Shown one piece after another: positions 1 through 4,688 of a stretch of 8,041 nucleotides of DNA (the stretch's first letter is position 1; each line of letters opens with the position of its first letter). The stretch is taken from contig JAGCJE010000163.1 of assembly GCA_017648225.1 (NCBI GenBank), forward strand, positions 1 to 8,041, written 5' to 3'. The position numbers were made by a program, and so were the translations under genes. Source of the DNA: Kiritimatiellia bacterium (GTDB taxonomy: Bacteria; Verrucomicrobiota; Kiritimatiellia; RFP12; UBA1067). The notes under the pieces were generated by a model that saw only the letters and a list, made by a program, of their open reading frames with translations, was not told the DNA's origin and did not search any database.

Positions 1-2
1 AT

Positions 3-647
3 CTTATGGCGGCGCGTTTGGTGCGAGCAGGCGCGTATTATAAGCTGAAGAATTTTGATGAGGCGCTAGCCGACAATGAGGTTGTGCTTAATTCGCCTTA
101 TGCAACACAGGCGCAGCGCAATAAGGCGGCTCATGGGATTTTGCAATCGCTCATTAACAACCCTAAAACAAAAGGTGAGACGGTTGATAAATGGCGCGAA
201 AAGCTTTTAGCTGAGGGATATCATCTTTATGAGGTCTATGAGTGTTTGTACGCGTATTATTCGTCAGCTAAGCGTGATGACGATGCGGTTGCTATGGCCA
301 AGATGCAGTTGCCGCTCGCGACTCAGTTCAATGCTGGCAGAGTCAGAAACCGCATAATGCGCCATGAGTTAAAGTATGGCGACAGAGCCAAGGCTCTTGA
401 GTTTGCGCGCGGAACGGTGGCGTATCTGAAGCCTAAAATCAATCCTGTTGTTCCACCAGGAGTGTTCGGGCCTGATATGGTGATTGACTGCGTGACCGCG
501 ATGGCGCTTTTACCTGAAACGACGGTTGAGGAGATTGAGAAAATCGCCGAGCTTGGCCTTAATCATAAGATCTGTTACGATTATAAGCGCAAAAAGCTTA
601 AGAAGCTCGTCGATGACTTTAAGGCCGAGCGGGCGCTAAAGAAATAA
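3..647 (+). CDS. TPR-like helical repeat protein, C-terminal part (5' end outside window)
   Basis: The frame is open to the left window edge, so the ATG at 6 is probably internal and the real start lies upstream. About 214 codons are visible. The first visible segment (RAGAYYKLKNFDEALAD, about residues 7-23 from that ATG) has the spacing of a tetratricopeptide helix pair: small residues, Tyr-Tyr, then a DEAL turn. The rest is rich in charged, probably alpha-helical sequence, with more degenerate repeat-like stretches such as the one around YGDRAKALEFA. It ends in a basic tail (KAERALKK). No catalytic motif is visible. TPR proteins usually act as protein-binding scaffolds, so the specific role is unknown. 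The stop lies 10 bases before the next gene on the same strand, which suggests co-transcription with the glycosidase. The missing N-terminus could carry a signal peptide or another domain. Confidence 0.72.
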   Translation, partial: LMAARLVRAGAYYKLKNFDEALADNEVVLNSPYATQAQRNKAAHGILQSLINNPKTKGETVDKWREKLLAEGYHLYEVYECLYAYYSSAKRDDDAVAMAKMQLPLATQFNAGRVRNRIMRHELKYGDRAKALEFARGTVAYLKPKINPVVPPGVFGPDMVIDCVTAMALLPETTVEEIEKIAELGLNHKICYDYKRKKLKKLVDDFKAERALKK

Positions 648-657
648 AGGCGGATCA

Positions 658-2064
658 ATGAGATCGGTAAAAATAATTTATGGTGCACTTCTGGCAATTC
701 TACTGATTTCGTGCGGGCTTTCGTCAAATGCGGCGGTTGAAGTCACGGTTGATGTGAAGAAGGTCATCGGCGAGATTAAACCCGTTAATGCCGTCGGCCA
801 GCCACCTATGGCCGGGCAGCTCGGTCGCTGGGGCATGATGAGGTATCTGAAAGACGCGGGAATTCCCTATGCTCGTCTCCATGATGTGGGCGGGTGGCTC
901 GGAAACGGTCTTTATGTTGATGTTCCGAATATTTTCCCGGACTTTGACGCTGACGAAACTAAGATCGAGAACTATCGCTTTGCGTATACGGATTCGTTGC
1001 TAAAAGCGCTGGTCGACAACGGAGTCGAGCCGTTTTTCCGCTTAGGCGTCACGATAGAGAATTTTGTGGAACGCGGCTATCCGCGAGTCAATACGATGCC
1101 GCCTAAAGATTATGCGAAGTGGGCGCGTATTTGCGAGCATATAATCCGTCACTATACGGAAGGCTGGGGACGAGGCTTTAAATACAAGATCGAATATTGG
1201 GAAATATGGAACGAGCCGGACAATAATCCCAATGAAAAAATAAATCCGTTGTGGGGAGCGGGTTTTGACGAGTATATGAAAATGTACGGAGTCGTCGCTC
1301 CTTATCTCAAGGAAAAATTCCCTCGTTTGAAAATCGGCGGATACGGTAGCTGCGGCTTTTACGCGGGCGTCGGAGCAAAGCAGGTTAAAGCCGCCAATTC
1401 TTCGCCTCGTCTAGAGCATTTCGTCGAGTGCGCCCATAAGTTCCTGAAGGCGGCGAGCGAGAACAATTGGCCGCTGGACTTCTTCTCCTTTCATTCGTAT
1501 TCACCGGTTAAAGAGGCGCTCAGACAGGTCGACTATGCGGATTGTCTTTTAAACGAGTATGGTTTTACCGCCGAAAAAACGGAGCGCGTTTTCAACGAGT
1601 GGTTGCCGTCACCGTCACAAAACAAATTGGGTTCGGCGCTTCAGGCGGCCGAAATCGCGGCGGGAATCGTAGGCCTGCAAAACGGTCCGTGTTCAATGGC
1701 TTGCGTTTACGATGCCCGCTGCGGAGTAGGGGCGTATTCTCCGCTCTTTAATCCTATGACGCTGAAACCTCATAAAGCCTATTACGCTTTCATGGCGTTC
1801 AATGAATTAAGAAAGCTCGGTAAAGCCGTAGAATGCAAGTCGTCCAATAAAGATGTGTATGTCGCCGCGGCGACGAGCGGCGGAAAGACCGCTGTTATGA
1901 TAGTTAATCTTTCGGGGAGGGCGCACCCCGTGAAAATTAAGGGGATGACCGGCAAGGGCGAGTGTCGCATAATAGACGACAGGCGCACTTACGAGGCGAC
2001 TGCGCTTCCTGAAATTCTGCCGGTAAATGCCGTTGTCGTGTATTCCGCCGCTGAAGCCGAGTAG
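658..2064 (+). CDS. Lipoprotein clan GH-A glycoside hydrolase, GH39-like
   Basis: The 468-residue protein probably cleaves glycosidic bonds with retention, on the outside of the cell. The N-terminus is a lipoprotein signal: basic start, hydrophobic stretch, then the lipobox L-I-S-C with Cys19 as lipidation site. Residues from about 50 to 350 form a probable (beta/alpha)8 barrel. WEIWNEPD at 181-188 is the clan GH-A acid/base motif (Glu186). VFNEW at 311-315 supplies the likely nucleophile Glu314. FHSY at 278-281 is the usual His-x-Tyr-type strand. The 128-residue spacing between the two Glu residues suits GH39. The C-terminal 90 or so residues look like a beta-sandwich. GH39 includes beta-xylosidases and alpha-L-iduronidases, and the sequence does not show which substrate applies. 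The start is supported by AAAGG overlapping the upstream stop, 7 bases before the ATG, so translation may be coupled. Membership of another GH-A family is possible. Confidence 0.85.
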   Translation: MRSVKIIYGALLAILLISCGLSSNAAVEVTVDVKKVIGEIKPVNAVGQPPMAGQLGRWGMMRYLKDAGIPYARLHDVGGWLGNGLYVDVPNIFPDFDADETKIENYRFAYTDSLLKALVDNGVEPFFRLGVTIENFVERGYPRVNTMPPKDYAKWARICEHIIRHYTEGWGRGFKYKIEYWEIWNEPDNNPNEKINPLWGAGFDEYMKMYGVVAPYLKEKFPRLKIGGYGSCGFYAGVGAKQVKAANSSPRLEHFVECAHKFLKAASENNWPLDFFSFHSYSPVKEALRQVDYADCLLNEYGFTAEKTERVFNEWLPSPSQNKLGSALQAAEIAAGIVGLQNGPCSMACVYDARCGVGAYSPLFNPMTLKPHKAYYAFMAFNELRKLGKAVECKSSNKDVYVAAATSGGKTAVMIVNLSGRAHPVKIKGMTGKGECRIIDDRRTYEATALPEILPVNAVVVYSAAEAE

Positions 2065-2072
2065 CGTTTCAA

Positions 2073-2480
2073 TCAGTCGAAGCCGAGCGCCTTGAATCCC
2101 GCGATGCCGTGGGCCGAGCCGTAGCGCACCCAGAGTCCGTCGTAAACGACGTCGTGCGCTCTATGCGACGAGATGACATCTTTTCGAAGGCAGAGTTCGA
2201 TCGAGCGGAAAACTTGAGCCGGATTTTTCGAGCATTTGAGAACGAGTCTTTTCTTTTTTTCATCGCACCAGAAATCTAGTTCGTCGCGGATGCCGATCGA
2301 TTTCGTGTAACGTTTGTCCGGGCCCTTTGTCCACTTGTGGTCGTTCCATTTTTTCACGCCCCATTTTTCGCCGTGGTTAAAAACGAGAAGTCCGACATCG
2401 AGTTCTACGTTTTCAGTCGTCCAAAGTCCGTCGCCGAGTTTCTTCCAATCAGACGGCTTTGGGATTTTTGTTTTGTAGAA
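2073..2480 (-). pseudogene. Start-less C-terminal remnant of an unidentified protein
   Basis: On the minus strand about 135 codons run from 2480 down to a TGA at 2073-2075, and the translation is protein-like throughout. It has many Trp, Asp, Lys and Gly residues, including DGLWTTENVELDVG (near 2394-2435), DELDFWCDEKKKRLVLKC in the middle, and YDGLWVRYGSAHGIAGF near the C-terminus. I do not recognise the family. No ATG lies between the upstream in-frame TAA (2481-2483) and the only plausible alternative start, a GTG at 2355-2357, which has no good ribosome binding site. Starting there would discard about 41 codons that also look like protein. The frame stops being protein-like at about 2480, where the esterase promoter region begins. 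The simplest reading is a gene that lost its 5' part by deletion or rearrangement. An intact small gene with an unusual start is possible. Its 3' end converges on the GH39-like gene with an 8-base gap. Confidence 0.58.
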
Positions 2481-2488
2481 TTATAGCA
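2480..2488 (-). promoter_or_regulatory. Possible extended -10 promoter element, leftward
   Basis: Read on the minus strand this is TGCTATAAT, a perfect extended -10 element. No recognisable -35 hexamer lies 16-18 bases upstream. It would start transcription near 2473, just inside the start-less reading frame at 2073-2480. It may be a chance match in AT-rich DNA or the relic of the remnant's promoter. Confidence 0.35.
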
Positions 2489-2503
2489 TTTTCAAGTTCA
2501 AAG

Positions 2504-2512
2504 TGATATAAT
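2504..2512 (+). promoter_or_regulatory. Probable extended -10 promoter for the esterase gene
   Basis: TGATATAAT is an exact TATAAT hexamer (2507-2512) preceded by a TG one base upstream. The -35 position (about 2484-2489, TAGCAT) is poor, as is common for extended -10 promoters. Transcription would begin near 2519 and give a leader of about 56 bases before the esterase ATG at 2575. The downstream symporter and GH78 genes may share this transcript if the hairpin at 3406-3457 is read through. Confidence 0.55.
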
Positions 2513-2523
2513 TAGGATTTGTG

Positions 2524-2543
2524 AGTTTGATTGAGTTCAAACT
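2524..2543 (+). promoter_or_regulatory. Small hairpin in the esterase 5' leader
   Basis: AGTTTGA (2524-2530) pairs perfectly with TCAAACT (2537-2543) around a 6-base loop. It sits at the start of the predicted leader, about 20 bases before the ribosome binding site, so it would not hide that site. It could stabilise the transcript or be an operator half-site pair. The stem is AT-rich and weak. Confidence 0.3.
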
Positions 2544-2574
2544 GTTTAAAGCTAAAAAAGTGAGAGGTGGAAAA

Positions 2575-3381
2575 ATGAAAAAATTATTGATAATTGTCGC
2601 CGCTGCTGTTGCGTGTGCATTTGTTTCAAATGGAGCGGAGGCTAAGGCTGCGGCGAAAGCCAAGGTCGCTAAATTTAACGTCGTTGAACGCACAGAGGCT
2701 AAAGAGTTTACGGGTAAGGACGGAAAAGTTTTCCGTTATCGCATCGCCGAGAAAGCCTCGGCAGACGGCTCCAAGATTCCACTTGTCATATTCCTTCACG
2801 GCGCGGGCGAGCGCGGCACAAATAATCAGGCTCAACTCGTTCACGGCGTCGGCGATCTTGTGCGCTGGATGGATCAGCACGAGAAGGGCTACAGGTTGAT
2901 TGCCGGTCAGGTTCCCTTCGGCAAGCGCTGGGTTGAGGTCAACTGGGGGGCTAAGGCTCACGCGATGCCAGAAAATCCGTCTGAAACGATGGCGCTTCTT
3001 TTAGAGATGCTGGATGTCCAGCTTGCCGACCCCGCGATCGATCTGAAGCGCATTTACGTTACGGGGATTTCAATGGGCGGTTATGGAACCTGGGACCTGA
3101 TTTCCCGCAGGCCCGATGTGTTCGCCGCGGCACTCCCGATTTGCGGCGGCGGCGATGTTGCGCAGGCCGCGAAAATCGCGAAGATTCCTCTTTGGACGTT
3201 CCACGGAAGCGCCGACGGCGCGGTTCCCGTGTGTCGCTCCCGCAATATGGTTTCCGCGCTTTGGGCGAACGGATCCAATGCGCATTACCGCGAATATCCC
3301 GATGCCGGACACGCGGTATGGATTGAGACTTATAAGGACAAAAGAGTTCTCTCCTGGTTCTTCAAACAGAAGAAAAAGTGA
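2575..3381 (+). CDS. Secreted alpha/beta-hydrolase, COG4099-like esterase/peptidase
   Basis: The 268-residue protein is probably a serine hydrolase acting on ester bonds outside the cytoplasm, for example acyl groups on polysaccharides. The N-terminus is a signal peptide: MKK, then a hydrophobic run to about residue 17, with a likely cleavage around SNGAEA-K (about 18-24). HGAGERG at 75-81 is the oxyanion-hole segment. GISMGGYGTW at 164-173 is the nucleophile elbow with Ser166. Asp214 in HGSADGAVP and His246 in DAGHAVW complete the catalytic triad, so all key residues are present. This pattern matches COG4099 predicted peptidases and CE1-like or dienelactone-hydrolase-like esterases. The peptidase label of that group is largely nominal. 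I chose the ATG at 2575 because GAGGTG lies 5 bases upstream and a proper signal peptide follows. An in-frame GTG at 2521 would place 18 charged residues ahead of the signal. The neighbouring glycosidases support a glycan de-esterification role. Confidence 0.9.
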   Translation: MKKLLIIVAAAVACAFVSNGAEAKAAAKAKVAKFNVVERTEAKEFTGKDGKVFRYRIAEKASADGSKIPLVIFLHGAGERGTNNQAQLVHGVGDLVRWMDQHEKGYRLIAGQVPFGKRWVEVNWGAKAHAMPENPSETMALLLEMLDVQLADPAIDLKRIYVTGISMGGYGTWDLISRRPDVFAAALPICGGGDVAQAAKIAKIPLWTFHGSADGAVPVCRSRNMVSALWANGSNAHYREYPDAGHAVWIETYKDKRVLSWFFKQKKK

Positions 3382-3393
3382 TGTTAAACCGGA

Positions 3394-3405
3394 GGCGGCA
3401 TCGCC
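3394..3405 (+). other. Short GC-rich hairpin after the esterase stop
   Basis: GGCG (3394-3397) and CGCC (3402-3405) can pair around a 4-base loop. It lies 12 bases after the esterase stop and directly abuts the larger hairpin that starts at 3406. It may stack on that hairpin and add to a 3'-end structure. Four base pairs can easily occur by chance. Confidence 0.25.
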
Positions 3406-3457
3406 AACGCCAAAGTGGCACAAAACGGTCTGACCTTGTCGTGCCACTTTCAGCGTT
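3406..3457 (+). terminator. Strong intergenic hairpin, possible terminator or mRNA-processing site
   Basis: AAAGTGGCAC (3412-3421) and GTGCCACTTT (3441-3450) are perfect 10-base inverted repeats around a 19-base loop. The outer arms AACGC (3406-3410) and GCGTT (3453-3457) extend the stem past a small 1/2-base internal loop. The A-rich foot and T-rich top of the stem suit an intrinsic terminator on either strand. However, only three T residues end the right arm, and the next T run (3467-3470) is about ten bases beyond the outer stem. It lies between the esterase and the symporter, so it may lower expression of the downstream genes or stabilise the upstream message. The loop holds a smaller palindrome, GGTCTGACC (3428-3436). 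Confidence 0.5.
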
Positions 3458-3486
3458 AAGATAGTCTTTTGCGAGGAGGTAAAGAA

Positions 3487-4662
3487 ATGAAAATCGGAAT
3501 AATCGGAAAGCTTCTTATTGCGATGGTTGTCGGTGTCGCAATCGGCTTGTTCGCTCCCAATTGGTGTATACGGGTGCTTAATTCCTTTGGAGGTACATTC
3601 GGTCAGTTCATCAAGTTCTTTGTGCCTTTGATCATTGTCGGCCTGGTGACTCCGGCAATCGCGGAATCTGGCAAGGGTGCGGGTAGACTTTTACTTGCGA
3701 CTATGGCTATTGCATACATTTCCACTCTGCTGTCCGGAGCCTACGCGTTCTGTGTTTCAGATTTCGTTTTTCCGCGGATAATGGAAAATACCTTGGGTTC
3801 GTTGAGCGAGACTAAAGAATTTCCCGCATATTTCATTTTTAAGATTCCGCCGCTTATGGGAGTGACCACAGCCTTGGCGGTAGCTTTTATTTTCGGTCTA
3901 GCGATGGTGGCGCTTAATTTGCCGAATCTGAAAAACGTTTTCAATGAGATCCGTAGCGCCGTCGTTTTGACGCTTGCTAAAGTGTTGATGCCGTTATTGC
4001 CGCTTTATATTCTTACCATTATCGCCGAGCTGACCGCGAGCGGCAAGCTTGTCGTTGTCGGCGGAGAGTCTGTTAAAATCATGGCGCTGGCGATGGCGGT
4101 TACCACGACGCTGTTGATACTTCAGTATATTATTGCAGGTGTCATCACGAGGCGCAACCCGTTTAAAATGCTTTGGTGCATGTTGCCTGCGTATCTCACC
4201 GGCTGGGGGTGCTGCTCTTCTGCGGCGACGCTCCCCGTAACCCTTCGCCAGACTCGTAAAATAGGCATTTCCGATAAGGTTACGGATATGGTAATCCCTC
4301 TTTGCTCCAATGTCCATCTTTCGGGCAGTATGGCGAATATGGTCGTGTATACGGCCGGCTTTATCGTGCTTGGGGGAGGGGCGATTTCATTGCCCAATTA
4401 TATAGAGTTTATGCTGATGCTGAGCGTTATCGCCGTCGCTTCTCCCGGCGTTCCCGGCGGCGTCGTGCTTTCGTCCGCCGCGATCGCCGAAAGCGCGCTT
4501 GGATTTTCTCCAGAGCGATATGCGCTTGTGGTCGCCACCTATATGGCGCTCGACGGCATGGGAACGGCCTGTAATCTCACGGGAGACGCCGCCATCGCTT
4601 CGATCGTGGATAAGTATTTCCGCAAGGATCCCAGCGGTAACAATTATGCCGAGGGGAGTTAA
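3487..4662 (+). CDS. SLC1/DAACS-family cation symporter with atypical binding site
   Basis: This 391-residue inner-membrane protein belongs to the dicarboxylate/amino acid:cation symporter fold. Hydrophobic segments run throughout, with re-entrant HP1 and HP2 regions near the C-terminal half. Family hallmarks in order are FFVPLIIVGLVTPAIAESG (about 44-62), the serine-rich HP1 SSAATLP (244-250), TM7 PLCSNVHLSGS (271-281), HP2 SPGVPGG (319-325) and TM8 LDGMGTACNLTGD (355-367). Compared with the archaeal homologue GltPh as I remember it, the TM8 Asp, Thr, Asn and Asp positions are kept (Asp356, Thr360, Asn363, Asp367). The Arg that binds a substrate side-chain carboxylate is Gly359, and the TM7 NMDGT motif reads HLSGS. 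An acidic amino acid is therefore an unlikely substrate, while a neutral amino acid or other small acid is possible. GAGGAGGT at 3473-3480 sits 6 bases before this ATG and fixes the start. It is 26 bases upstream of the GH78 gene. Confidence 0.92.
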   Translation: MKIGIIGKLLIAMVVGVAIGLFAPNWCIRVLNSFGGTFGQFIKFFVPLIIVGLVTPAIAESGKGAGRLLLATMAIAYISTLLSGAYAFCVSDFVFPRIMENTLGSLSETKEFPAYFIFKIPPLMGVTTALAVAFIFGLAMVALNLPNLKNVFNEIRSAVVLTLAKVLMPLLPLYILTIIAELTASGKLVVVGGESVKIMALAMAVTTTLLILQYIIAGVITRRNPFKMLWCMLPAYLTGWGCCSSAATLPVTLRQTRKIGISDKVTDMVIPLCSNVHLSGSMANMVVYTAGFIVLGGGAISLPNYIEFMLMLSVIAVASPGVPGGVVLSSAAIAESALGFSPERYALVVATYMALDGMGTACNLTGDAAIASIVDKYFRKDPSGNNYAEGS

Positions 4663-4688
4663 CCTCGAGGCTGTCGGAATCAAACGGA

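Noticed and set aside
2521..2574. Upstream GTG start for the esterase
   Set aside because: It would add 18 mostly charged residues ahead of a clean signal peptide, and the good ribosome binding site belongs to the ATG at 2575.
2481..2693. 70-codon minus-strand frame with an apparent hydrophobic N-terminus
   Set aside because: It is the antisense of the esterase signal peptide and leader, and its hydrophobicity reflects the Ala/Lys-rich sense codons. It only supplies the ATG-CTA-TAA noted before the remnant.
3412..3446. TGGCAC motifs on both strands resembling the -24 box of sigma-54 promoters
   Set aside because: The required GC of the -12 box is not found at the correct spacing on either strand, and the motifs are explained as the two arms of the hairpin.
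3070..3447. 125-codon minus-strand open frame across the esterase end and hairpin
   Set aside because: It lies antisense to the catalytic part of the esterase, has no family-like features, and would start within the palindrome.
3469..3486. Upstream TTG start for the symporter
   Set aside because: The GAGGAGGT sequence lies inside this extension and is correctly spaced for the ATG at 3487.
4651..4670. Palindromic GTTAAC and CCTCGAGG sequences between the symporter and the GH78-type gene
   Set aside because: They are short perfect palindromes with no loop, do not form a useful hairpin with a T-tract, and are likely chance.
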